Origin: UBA6921 sp031363085
GTDB lineage: Bacteria > Pseudomonadota > Gammaproteobacteria > SG8-11
Direction: 5' to 3'
NCBI GenBank assembly: GCA_031363085.1
Contig: JANLTU010000138.1
Span: 1 to 11,471, forward strand
Length of the DNA stretch: 11,471 bases
Of the stretch, positions 1 to 9,564 are shown piece after piece. Position 1 is the first letter of the stretch, and each line of letters begins with the position of its first letter. Under the pieces are notes generated by a model. It was not told the origin of the DNA, searched no databases, and saw only the letters and a list, made by a program, of their open reading frames with translations. The position numbers and the translations under genes were made by a program.

Positions 1-1
1 C

Positions 2-460
2 GAAGCTATTATCTCCTACATCCGCCGCAACTACGGCACCCTGATCGGTGAATCCACGGCCGAAAAAGTCAAGCACGAGATCGGTTCGGCTTACCCCGGC
101 GATGAAGTGCGCGAACTTGAAATCAAGGGCCGCAATCTGGCCGAAGGCGTGCCGCGCAGCTTCACCGTCAACAGCAACGAAATTCTCGAAGCTCTGCAAG
201 ATCCGCTGTCGGGCATTGTTAGCGCAGTAAAAACCGCCCTGGAACAAACCCCGCCAGAACTGGGCTCCGATGTCGCCGAGCGCGGCATGGTGTTGACTGG
301 CGGCGGTGCGCTATTGCGTGGGCTAGATCGCTTGCTGCAAGAAGAAACCGGTTTGCCGGTGGTGATCGCCGAAGATCCGCTGACCTGTGTGGCGCGCGGC
401 GGCGGCCGGGCGCTTGAAATGCTCGACGAGGCGGGTGGGGAATTATTCCTCGTTGAATAA
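2..460 (+). CDS. mreB: MreB, rod-shape actin homologue, 3' part (5' end outside window)
   Basis: This is the C-terminal 152 residues of MreB, the bacterial actin that polymerises on the inner face of the cytoplasmic membrane and positions the elongation machinery. The reading frame is open from base 2 to the TAA at 458-460. About 195 residues are missing if the protein has the usual length near 347. The run beginning EAIISYIRRNYGTLIGE and the later LTGGGALLRGLDRLL match MreB; the glycine-rich LTGGG segment is the second phosphate/adenosine-binding motif of the actin-ATPase fold. The end, GGRALEMLDEAGGELF, is also typical of the family. It is followed on the same strand by mreC and mreD, the usual order. 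The frame is intact with no sign of damage, and identification is essentially certain. The start and promoter lie outside the window. Confidence 0.97.
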   Translation, partial: EAIISYIRRNYGTLIGESTAEKVKHEIGSAYPGDEVRELEIKGRNLAEGVPRSFTVNSNEILEALQDPLSGIVSAVKTALEQTPPELGSDVAERGMVLTGGGALLRGLDRLLQEETGLPVVIAEDPLTCVARGGGRALEMLDEAGGELFLVE

Positions 461-466
461 ATACTG

Positions 467-490
467 GGATGTTGTTGTCTAAAACAACCC
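467..490 (+). other. Small hairpin in the mreB-mreC gap
   Basis: GTTGTT at 471-476 pairs perfectly with AACAAC at 483-488 across a 6-base loop. GG at 467-468 can pair with CC at 489-490 after a 2-base bulge. No run of T follows, so it is not a standard intrinsic terminator. It sits just after the mreB stop, where it could protect the mreB 3' end or reduce read-through into mreC. That role is inference only. Confidence 0.35.
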
Positions 491-538
491 GATCTTCGTC
501 GTGTACGCCATGCAAAGATTCCTGTTAGCCATGTCAGC

Positions 539-542
539 GGAG
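539..542 (+). promoter_or_regulatory. Ribosome binding site that fixes the mreC start at ATT 550
   Basis: GGAG, within AGCGGAG at 536-542, lies 7 bases before ATT at 550. This is ideal spacing, and no comparable purine-rich site precedes the downstream in-frame TTG (592) or GTG (595). Confidence 0.7.
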
Positions 543-549
543 CTTCGCC

Positions 550-1434
550 ATTAAACAACTGTTTACTGCCGGCACGACCGCGACCCTCCGGTTGGTGTTT
601 CTGGCCACTCTTTCGATCGTGCTCATGACCCTGGATCAGCGCGCGAACTACCTCGAAAGTATTCGTGGCGGGGTTTCTGTCGTGCTCTATCCCTTGCAGT
701 TCATGGTCGACGCGCCGATGCGCGCCAGCTCCTGGGCGGGCGACACGCTGACCTCGCGCAGCGCGCTGTTGCAAGAGCTTGAAGACCTACGCACGCGCCA
801 ACTGGTCTACAAAACCGAACTGCAAAAATTGATCGCGGTGGAGACCGAAAACCGGCGCTTGCGCGACTTGCTGCAATCCTCACAGCGTGTGACGCATAAA
901 GTTTTGATCGCCGAAATTCTGGCCGCAGACATGGACCGCTCCAATCGTCAGGTGGTGATCAATAAAGGTTCGGACCAGGGCGTGTTCCGTGGCCAGCCGA
1001 TTTTGGATTCGGACGGCGCCATGGGGCAGGTGATTCACGTCGGGCCGATTTCCAGCACCGCGATGCTGCTGACCGACGCCAACAGCGCGATTCCGGTGCA
1101 GGTGTTGCGCAATGGCTTGCGTTCGATTGCTGTGGGTAGCGCCGATCAAGATTCTCTGGATTTACCGTATCTGGCGAACAATGCCGACATCGAGGTCGGT
1201 GATCTGCTGGTGTCTTCGGGTCTGGGCGGACGCTTTCCGTCCGGCTACCCGGTGGGGCGCGTGACCGCCGTCGAAAAAGATATGCGCCAGTCCTACGCCA
1301 AGGTCAATGTCACACCCAGTGCGCGCCTAGACCGAGTGCGCGAAGTGTTGCTGGTATTTTCCGACCGTGATCAAACGCCACCCACCGACGCCCCATCTGC
1401 CGCACCTGCGGCAGGTGCGGCGCCCGCACGGTAA
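550..1434 (+). CDS. mreC: MreC, elongasome scaffold protein, probable ATT start
   Basis: MreC is a bitopic inner-membrane protein. Its periplasmic domain binds PBP2 and activates RodA-PBP2 glycan synthesis. Starting at ATT 550 gives 294 residues: a short basic cytoplasmic tail (MKQLFTAGTTATLR if ATT is read as Met), one membrane helix at about 15-34, a coiled coil at about 68-105 (LLQELEDLRTRQL and following heptads) and the double beta-barrel domain to about 270, then an Ala/Pro-rich tail. The N-terminal K-x-L-F-T then basic residue then helix pattern is what MreC proteins normally show. No ATG, GTG or TTG lies between the upstream stop TAG (526-528) and TTG 592. Starting at 592 would remove the cytoplasmic tail and lack a ribosome site. 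mreD follows after 4 bp. Identity is certain; the exact start is probable. Confidence 0.93.
   Translation: MKQLFTAGTTATLRLVFLATLSIVLMTLDQRANYLESIRGGVSVVLYPLQFMVDAPMRASSWAGDTLTSRSALLQELEDLRTRQLVYKTELQKLIAVETENRRLRDLLQSSQRVTHKVLIAEILAADMDRSNRQVVINKGSDQGVFRGQPILDSDGAMGQVIHVGPISSTAMLLTDANSAIPVQVLRNGLRSIAVGSADQDSLDLPYLANNADIEVGDLLVSSGLGGRFPSGYPVGRVTAVEKDMRQSYAKVNVTPSARLDRVREVLLVFSDRDQTPPTDAPSAAPAAGAAPAR
1399..1421 (+). repeat. Perfect 11-bp inverted repeat at the end of mreC
   Basis: GCCGCACCTGC at 1399-1409 is followed by one G (1410) and then its exact reverse complement GCAGGTGCGGC at 1411-1421. In RNA this would be a very stable GC-rich hairpin. It lies inside the Ala-rich tail codons of mreC, 17 bases before the mreD GTG. 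No T-run follows, so it is not an intrinsic terminator. It could stall ribosomes or tune coupling to mreD, but may be a by-product of Ala/Gly codons. Confidence 0.6.
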
Positions 1435-1438
1435 TCCT

Positions 1439-1927
1439 GTGGCACTTCGCGAAAATACCGGTGGCGGGTTGATTTTCTTCAGCTTCATTGCCGCCTTGCT
1501 GCTGACCATTATGGTGTTGCCCGACTGGCTGCGTCCGGCCCGTCCTGAGCTCGTCACCATGATGCTGATTTACTGGTGTCTGATGGTGCCTGAACGCGTG
1601 GGCGTGGGCGCCAGTTGGCTGGTCGGCCTGATGATGGACGTCGCACAAGGTGCGCTGCTGGGGCAGCACGCACTGGCGTTCGCGCTGATCGCGTGGATCA
1701 CGCTCAAACTGCATCAACGCATCCGTGTGTTTCCGATCTGGCAGCAGGCGCTGAGCATATTTTTATTATTGGTATTGGGCGAAATGTTAGTGTTGTGGAT
1801 CAAAGGGATCGCGGGTCATCCGCCGCAGGGCTGGAGTTATTGGTTGCCGGCGATCACCAGCACCTTGCTGTGGCCGTGGTTTTTTTCTTTCATGCGCACG
1901 GTACGTCGTTATTTCGTGCATTCATAG
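1439..1927 (+). CDS. mreD: MreD, rod-shape inner-membrane protein
   Basis: MreD is a polytopic inner-membrane partner of MreC in the elongation complex; its biochemical role is less clear. I chose GTG 1439, which gives 162 residues, the usual MreD length. The product begins MALRENTGGGLIF and runs into the first helix. The alternative start at GTG 1367 would overlap mreC by 68 bases and add 24 residues rich in Pro, His and Arg that do not resemble MreD. About five hydrophobic segments are visible, with family-typical stretches such as RPELVTMMLIYWCLMVPERVG, GALLGQHALA and LKLHQRIRVFPIWQQ. The gene starts 4 bp after the mreC stop without a clear ribosome site, so it is probably translated by coupling. 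The mrdA start follows 15 bp after its stop. Identity is secure. Confidence 0.93.
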   Translation: MALRENTGGGLIFFSFIAALLLTIMVLPDWLRPARPELVTMMLIYWCLMVPERVGVGASWLVGLMMDVAQGALLGQHALAFALIAWITLKLHQRIRVFPIWQQALSIFLLLVLGEMLVLWIKGIAGHPPQGWSYWLPAITSTLLWPWFFSFMRTVRRYFVHS

Positions 1928-1942
1928 AGCGACGGCATAGCG

Positions 1943-3793
1943 ATGCGCATCACGATCAAAGACCATTTCCGCGAAACAGAAATATTTTTGCGACGCGTGG
2001 TGTTCGCCGGCTTCATTGTGGTGGCGCTGGTGTTGACCGTGATCGGCCGACTCGCTTATTTGCAGATGATCCAGCATGACCATTACACCACCTTGTCGCA
2101 AAGTAACCGCATTCACTTGCTGCCGGTGGCACCCAACCGCGGATTAATTCTGGACCGCGACGGCGTGGTGCTGGCGCAGAACTACCCGACCTTCACGCTG
2201 TCGATCACGCCGGAACGCGCCCATGGCGTCAACGATACGCTGGCACGCTTGGCGGAAGTCATCGATCTGGATGAGGTCGATATCCAGCGCTTCAAAAAGC
2301 AATTGCGGCACGGCCGCGCCTACCAGACGATTCCGTTGCGCTTCCGCTTGAGCGACGAAGAAGTCGCGCGCTTCGCACTGGATCGCTACCTGTTTCCGGG
2401 TGTGGAGCTGGCGGCGCCGTTGACGCGCCATTACCCGCAGGGTGAACTTGCGGCGCACGTGGTCGGTTACGTCGGCCGCATCGACGAGCAAGAAGTGGCT
2501 GCGATGGTGGATGTCGACAATTACGACGGCACCAACCACATCGGTAAGACCGGCATTGAGAAACAATACGAAGATGTGCTGCACGGTTTTGTCGGCAACC
2601 AGGAAGTGGAAACCAACGCGCAAGGCCGCATGATCCGGGTGCTGAATCGCAAAGAGCCAAGACCTGGCACGCATTTGCACCTGAACATCAGCGCGTTGCT
2701 GCAAAAAACCGCCATGGACGCGCTCGGCGACAATAACGGCGCGGTGGTTGCCATCGATCCGCAAACCGGTGCAGTGCTGGCGCTGGCGAGCAAGCCGTCA
2801 TTCGACCCTAATCTGTTCGTGAATGGCATTGAGGCTGCGACTTACAAAGCCTTGTTGACCTCCCCCAATCAACCACTCTACAACCGCGCCATCAACGGGC
2901 AATACCCGCCGGGCTCGACCATCAAACCGTTCTACGCCATGGCGGCGCTGGAATACAACATGCCGGAGGCTACCGGCGGGGTGTATTGCCGCGGCTACTA
3001 TCAACTGCCGGGCGACTCCCACCGCTTCCGCGACTGGAAAAAAGAAGGCCACGGCAGCGTCGACATTGACCGTGCCATTACTGAATCCTGCGACGTGTAT
3101 TTCTACACGCTGGCGGCAAACATGGGCATCGACCGCATGTCGCAGTTTCTCGGTTATTTTGGTTTTGGAGCGCGCACCGGCATCGACATCCCCAACGAGT
3201 TCACCGGCCTGTTGCCGTCACGCGCATGGAAGCGTAAAGCGCGCAAAGACAACTGGTATACCGGCGAATCGGTATCGATGGGTATCGGGCAAGGCTATTT
3301 GTCGCTCACGCCGCTGCAACTGTCGGCCAACACCGCCGCCTTGAGCGTGCACGGCGTGCGCAGAACGCCGCGCGTGGTGCACTCGTTCGAAAATCCGGAC
3401 ACCAACGAACTGCAAGCCATTGATGCCATCACGCTGCCCAAAGTGCCGGTACAAACGCCACAACATTGGTCCACCGTCATTACCGCAATGACGCATGTGA
3501 TCCATGGCGCGCGTGGGACCGCAAAAGGGATCAGTAAAGACATGGCTTACACGGCGGCAGGCAAAACCGGCACTGCGCAGGTGTTCGGCCTGAAGCAGGA
3601 TGAAAAATACAAGGAATCCGAGGTCGAAAAAAAGCTGCGCGATCATGCTTGGTTTATGGCCTTCGCGCCGGCGGACAATCCGCGCATCGCAATCGCAATT
3701 ATTGTCGAGAACGGCGGCCACGGCGGTTCGACGGCGGCACCGATTGCGCGCAAAGTCATGGACGCTTATCTGGTGCCGAAACCCGCCTCATGA
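1943..3793 (+). CDS. mrdA: Penicillin-binding protein 2, elongation transpeptidase
   Basis: PBP2 is the monofunctional class B transpeptidase that cross-links new peptidoglycan during elongation, working with RodA. The 616-residue product has a short cytoplasmic tail, one membrane helix (about 18-38), a periplasmic pedestal region (about 60-240) and the transpeptidase domain (about 265-605). The three catalytic motifs are intact: S325-T-I-K328 with the acylated Ser325, S382-C-D384, and K541-T-G543. Length is close to E. coli PBP2 (633). The ATG start gives a normal MRITIKDHFRETEIF N-terminus. A cluster of C349, D364, H370 and C383 near the active site could bind zinc, as has been reported for some PBP2 enzymes; this is inference. 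It overlaps rodA by 4 bp (ATGA), which implies coupled translation. It would be a beta-lactam target. Identity is certain. Confidence 0.97.
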   Translation: MRITIKDHFRETEIFLRRVVFAGFIVVALVLTVIGRLAYLQMIQHDHYTTLSQSNRIHLLPVAPNRGLILDRDGVVLAQNYPTFTLSITPERAHGVNDTLARLAEVIDLDEVDIQRFKKQLRHGRAYQTIPLRFRLSDEEVARFALDRYLFPGVELAAPLTRHYPQGELAAHVVGYVGRIDEQEVAAMVDVDNYDGTNHIGKTGIEKQYEDVLHGFVGNQEVETNAQGRMIRVLNRKEPRPGTHLHLNISALLQKTAMDALGDNNGAVVAIDPQTGAVLALASKPSFDPNLFVNGIEAATYKALLTSPNQPLYNRAINGQYPPGSTIKPFYAMAALEYNMPEATGGVYCRGYYQLPGDSHRFRDWKKEGHGSVDIDRAITESCDVYFYTLAANMGIDRMSQFLGYFGFGARTGIDIPNEFTGLLPSRAWKRKARKDNWYTGESVSMGIGQGYLSLTPLQLSANTAALSVHGVRRTPRVVHSFENPDTNELQAIDAITLPKVPVQTPQHWSTVITAMTHVIHGARGTAKGISKDMAYTAAGKTGTAQVFGLKQDEKYKESEVEKKLRDHAWFMAFAPADNPRIAIAIIVENGGHGGSTAAPIARKVMDAYLVPKPAS

Positions 3794-4929
3794 AATTCGC
3801 CGACTTCACACGCTTCGGTCACGCCGACAACGACCGCGACTCCAAAAAGCCGCTGTCGGTACGCTTGCACATCGACATGCCGTTGTTCGTCGGCTTGGCG
3901 ATGTTGGCGGTGATCAGTTTAGTTATTCTCTACAGCTCCAGCGGGCGCGATATCGACACCATTATCCGGCAAGCGCTGCGTATTTTGCTTGCGTTCGGCA
4001 TCATGCTGGCACTGGCGCAAATTTCCCCGCAGCACTTACAACGCTGGGCACCCTGGTTATATCTAAGCGGGCTGGTACTGCTGGTCTTGGTGCTGGGCAT
4101 CGGCCACATCGGCAAAGGTGCGCAGCGCTGGCTGGACATCGGTTTCGTACGTTTCCAGCCCTCGGAAATCATGAAGCTGGGCGTGCCGATGATGCTGGCG
4201 TGGTATTTCGCCGAACATCCGATACCGCCGCGTTTTTTGCGTTTGTTGTTAGCGGCGATGCTGGTGGTGGTGCCGGTGGCGTTAATCGCCAAGCAACCGG
4301 ATCTGGGCACCGCCATGCTGATCAGCATCGGCGGATTTCTGGTGCTGTTTTTCGCCGGCATGTCGTGGAAGCTGCTCGTCGGTCTGGGCATCACCGGTGG
4401 CGCGTTGGCGCCCATCGCCTGGTCGATGATGCACGACTATCAGCGGCAGCGGGTATTGACTTTTATTAATCCGGAGACCGACCCGCTGGGCACCGGCTAC
4501 CACATTATTCAATCGACGATTGCCATCGGCTCCGGTGGCACCTACGGCAAGGGCTGGCTGAACGGCACGCAATCGATGCTCGACTTTTTACCCGAGCGCT
4601 CGACCGACTTCATTTTTGCCGCATTTTCAGAAGAATTCGGCTTCATTGGCGGGTGCGTGCTACTGTTGGTGTACATCTTTGTGGTGGCGCGCTGCCTGTT
4701 CATCGCGGCGCAAGGGCAAGACACCTTCGCACGGTTGTTGTCGGCGAGTCTGGCGATTACTTTTTCCGCCTACGTTTTCATCAACACCGGCATGGTCACT
4801 GGCCTGCTGCCGGTGGTGGGTGTGCCTTTGCCTTTGGTGAGTTACGGCGGCACCTCCATCGTGACGTTGATGGCCGGTTTCGGTATCCTGATGTCGATAC
4901 ACACGCATCGTAAGCTGCTGCCAACCTAA
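3790..4929 (+). CDS. rodA: RodA, SEDS peptidoglycan glycosyltransferase
   Basis: RodA polymerises lipid II into glycan strands in the inner membrane and forms a working pair with PBP2. The 379-residue product has about ten membrane helices and strongly conserved SEDS segments: GAQRWLDIGFVRFQPSEIMKL (106-130 region), KQPDLGTA (168-175), DPLGTGYHIIQS (231-242), GKGWLNGTQS (253-262) and LPERSTDFIFA (267-277). D273 in the last segment corresponds to the essential acidic residue of SEDS enzymes (D262 in E. coli RodA). The end PLPLVSYGGTS is also diagnostic. I chose ATG 3790, which overlaps the mrdA stop as ATGA. The frame is open 47 codons further upstream, but that stretch lies inside mrdA and is not RodA-like. 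mltB follows 12 bp later. Identity is certain. Confidence 0.97.
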   Translation: MKFADFTRFGHADNDRDSKKPLSVRLHIDMPLFVGLAMLAVISLVILYSSSGRDIDTIIRQALRILLAFGIMLALAQISPQHLQRWAPWLYLSGLVLLVLVLGIGHIGKGAQRWLDIGFVRFQPSEIMKLGVPMMLAWYFAEHPIPPRFLRLLLAAMLVVVPVALIAKQPDLGTAMLISIGGFLVLFFAGMSWKLLVGLGITGGALAPIAWSMMHDYQRQRVLTFINPETDPLGTGYHIIQSTIAIGSGGTYGKGWLNGTQSMLDFLPERSTDFIFAAFSEEFGFIGGCVLLLVYIFVVARCLFIAAQGQDTFARLLSASLAITFSAYVFINTGMVTGLLPVVGVPLPLVSYGGTSIVTLMAGFGILMSIHTHRKLLPT

Positions 4930-4941
4930 AATGGTGGTGTT

Positions 4942-5949
4942 ATGTACCTCAGATCCACAACCTGCGCATTTGTACTCATCGGCTGGCTTGCGAGCAGCGT
5001 CGCCGCCGCCAGTGACTCCGGCTTTAGTCAAGATACCGTACGTCAGTTCGTCGCTGAGATGGTCGACAAGCATGGCCTCGACGCCACCGAACTCACGCGC
5101 CTGCTTGGCCGCGCGCATCTACAGCCAAAAATACTCGCCGCAATGCGCCGACCCGCTGAAGCCAAGCCTTGGCATCAATACCGCGAATTATTTTTAACCC
5201 CCACGCGCATTAAGCAAGGCGCGGCCTTTTGGGCCAACGCCCAGCCCTGGCTCAATAAGGCCGAAGAACAGTACGGCGTGCCGGCCGAAATCATCGTTAG
5301 CATCATCGGTGTGGAAACCCAGTACGGCCAACAAAAAGGCAAATTCAAGGTGCTCGACGCACTCACTACCTTGGCATTTAATTACCCGGAACGGGCCGAG
5401 TTTTTCCGCGACGAACTGGAAAACTTCATCTTGTTGGTGCGTGAAGAACAGCTCGATGCGCTCACCCTCACCGGCTCGTATGCCGGCGCCATTGGCACGC
5501 CGCAGTTCATGCCTTCAAGCTACCGCCGCTTTGCGGTTGACTTTGACGGTGACGGCAAAAAAGACTTGGTCGGCAGCAGCGCCGACGCCATCGGCTCGGT
5601 GGCTAATTATTTCAAAGGTTACCAGTGGCGCTCGGGCCAAGCGGTGGTCGCCAGCGCTACCATTAAAGGTGATGCTTATCGCAGCTTGCTGGAGCAGGGC
5701 ATTAAACCGCAGATCAGTCTGACTAATTTCGCCAGCTACGGCGTCACGCTCGGCACTACCCAACTGCCGGCCATGGACTTGGGTGCGCTGCTTGAATTGC
5801 AATCCGCCCAGGGTCTCGAATACTGGGTGGCCTTGCACAATTTTTATGTCATCACCCGCTACAATCACAGCCCGCTGTACGCCATGGCTGTGTATCAACT
5901 CGCCCAGGAAGTGCGCGCGCAACACGATGTGAGCGTCGCGAAAAATTGA
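4942..5949 (+). CDS. mltB: MltB-type lytic murein transglycosylase (GH103), apparently not a lipoprotein
   Basis: MltB enzymes cleave the MurNAc-GlcNAc bond of peptidoglycan, forming 1,6-anhydro ends. The 335-residue product matches the family throughout. The catalytic glutamate is E125 in GVETQYGQ, equivalent to E162 of E. coli MltB. An EF-hand-like loop DFDGDGKKD lies at 200-208, the position of the Ca2+ loop in Slt35, followed by the family stretch DAIGSVANYF. The N-terminus is a signal peptide ending near Ala22-Ala23 with no lipobox cysteine at the cleavage site; the only nearby cysteine is C8. The mature enzyme is therefore predicted to be soluble in the periplasm, unlike E. coli MltB. 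The start has a GGTGGTG run 5-11 bases upstream. It lies between rodA and rlpA, and overlaps rlpA by 4 bp. Its placement suggests it trims strands during elongation. Confidence 0.93.
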   Translation: MYLRSTTCAFVLIGWLASSVAAASDSGFSQDTVRQFVAEMVDKHGLDATELTRLLGRAHLQPKILAAMRRPAEAKPWHQYRELFLTPTRIKQGAAFWANAQPWLNKAEEQYGVPAEIIVSIIGVETQYGQQKGKFKVLDALTTLAFNYPERAEFFRDELENFILLVREEQLDALTLTGSYAGAIGTPQFMPSSYRRFAVDFDGDGKKDLVGSSADAIGSVANYFKGYQWRSGQAVVASATIKGDAYRSLLEQGIKPQISLTNFASYGVTLGTTQLPAMDLGALLELQSAQGLEYWVALHNFYVITRYNHSPLYAMAVYQLAQEVRAQHDVSVAKN

Positions 5950-6737
5950 CCTTGCTGCGCTCTCACTGCGCGCGTGTCACCTGCATTGCGCTGCTGCTTG
6001 GCGGGTGCAGCAGCGTTGTGGTCAAAGACAGCGCGCCGCCACGCCCCCTCGATGTCAGCACCGTTCCCGACGCCGTGCCGCGCATCGAACCGCGCAGTAA
6101 ATACGGCAACAATCCCAGCTACCAAGTCAACGGCGTCACTTACCGGATATTGACTGATGCGACGGGTTACAGCGAGCGCGGCATCGCGTCGTGGTACGGC
6201 AGAAAATTTCATGGCCAGCGCACTTCCAGCGGCGAACCCTATGACATGTACGCGATGACCGCCGCGCATCGTTCGCTGCCGCTGCCGTGTTATGCGCGCG
6301 TCACCAATTTGCAGAACGGGCGCAGCGTAGTGGTCAAGATCAATGATCGCGGCCCGTTCCATGAAAATCGGCTCATCGATTTATCCTACGCCGCTGCTAC
6401 CAAGCTTGATATTTTATCCGGCGGCACCGGCATGGTGGAAGTTCGTGTGCTCGACGCGCGCGAACCAGCATTACCCGCCCCGCCGGTCGTGCCTTCCCGC
6501 GAGCCGCCGCGACTGTATATGCAACTGGGCGCGTTTGCACAAGCGGAAAACGCGCAGCGTCTGGCCGACAAATTAACCAGCCACGGTTTTCAGCCTTTGA
6601 TCATTCCGACCCGACTGGGTGTCGAAGTAATGCACCGCGTGCGTCTGGGTCCATTGCCGTCGGTGGACTTTGCCGATGACCTGGTGAACAAACTTTTGCA
6701 GCTCGGGTTCTCGCAACGGCATGTGGTGGTGGAGTAG
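5946..6737 (+). CDS. rlpA: RlpA, septal ring lipoprotein and lytic transglycosylase
   Basis: RlpA is an outer-membrane lipoprotein; in Pseudomonas aeruginosa it cleaves glycan strands that lack stem peptides. The 263-residue product has a lipoprotein signal ending LLLGGC with Cys21, a linker, a double-psi beta-barrel domain (about 78-168, GIASWYGRKFHGQRTSSGE to VEVRVL) and a C-terminal SPOR domain (about 188-262, beginning RLYMQLGAFAQ) that binds denuded glycan at division sites. E97, H108 and D134 have the same spacing as E120, H131 and D157, the catalytic residues I recall for the P. aeruginosa enzyme, so it is probably active. The start is TTG 5946, overlapping the mltB stop as TTGA. No in-frame ATG or GTG precedes the lipobox and no strong ribosome site is visible, so translation is probably coupled to mltB. 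dacA, often next in this cluster, is absent. Confidence 0.94.
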   Translation: MTLLRSHCARVTCIALLLGGCSSVVVKDSAPPRPLDVSTVPDAVPRIEPRSKYGNNPSYQVNGVTYRILTDATGYSERGIASWYGRKFHGQRTSSGEPYDMYAMTAAHRSLPLPCYARVTNLQNGRSVVVKINDRGPFHENRLIDLSYAAATKLDILSGGTGMVEVRVLDAREPALPAPPVVPSREPPRLYMQLGAFAQAENAQRLADKLTSHGFQPLIIPTRLGVEVMHRVRLGPLPSVDFADDLVNKLLQLGFSQRHVVVE

Positions 6738-6784
6738 CGGCTAAACGGCCATCGGCATGAACACTCGCGGCGCCACCGTGAAGC

Positions 6785-6789
6785 AAGGA
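6785..6789 (+). promoter_or_regulatory. Ribosome binding site of the P-type ATPase gene
   Basis: AAGGA lies 7 bases before ATG 6797. It supports that start and suggests independent translation initiation, in contrast to the coupled genes upstream. The 59-base gap after rlpA shows no clear terminator or promoter. Confidence 0.6.
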
Positions 6790-6796
6790 TATCTTC

Positions 6797-9517
<2,721 letters not shown>

Positions 9518-9546
9518 ATTCTGGCATGCGGAATTGAAAACCACCG

Positions 9547-9555
9547 TGTGATAAT
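9547..9555 (+). promoter_or_regulatory. Possible extended -10 promoter for the M50 gene
   Basis: TGT followed by GATAAT (9550-9555) resembles an extended -10 element (TGn plus TATAAT). No good -35 hexamer is seen 17 bases upstream. It would start transcription about 13 bases before ATG 9575. Evidence is weak. Confidence 0.25.
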
Positions 9556-9564
9556 CTACATCTT

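Noticed and set aside
91..774. Long minus-strand open frames opposite mreB/mreC, mrdA and the ATPase
   Set aside because: They are Arg/Ala/Ser-rich shadows of GC-rich genes with no recognisable domain, and they overlap certain genes on the other strand.
592..1434. mreC starting at TTG 592
   Set aside because: It removes the cytoplasmic tail, begins at the membrane helix and has no ribosome binding site, whereas ATT 550 has GGAG at 7 bases and a family-like N-terminus.
1367..1438. Longer mreD from GTG 1367
   Set aside because: It would overlap mreC by 68 bases and add a Pro/His/Arg-rich stretch unlike MreD; GTG 1439 gives the usual 162 residues.
3649..3789. Longer rodA reading frame reaching back into mrdA
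   Set aside because: This part is an out-of-frame reading of the PBP2 C-terminus; ATGA at 3790-3793 is a classic coupled start.
3600..4469. 289-residue plus-strand open frame over the mrdA-rodA junction
   Set aside because: It is a His/Arg/Gly/Ala-rich alternate-frame reading of PBP2 and RodA coding sequence.
6738..6796. Terminator or promoter between rlpA and the ATPase gene
   Set aside because: Short GGC/GCC matches exist, but there is no stem with a T-run and no pair of hexamers at usable spacing.
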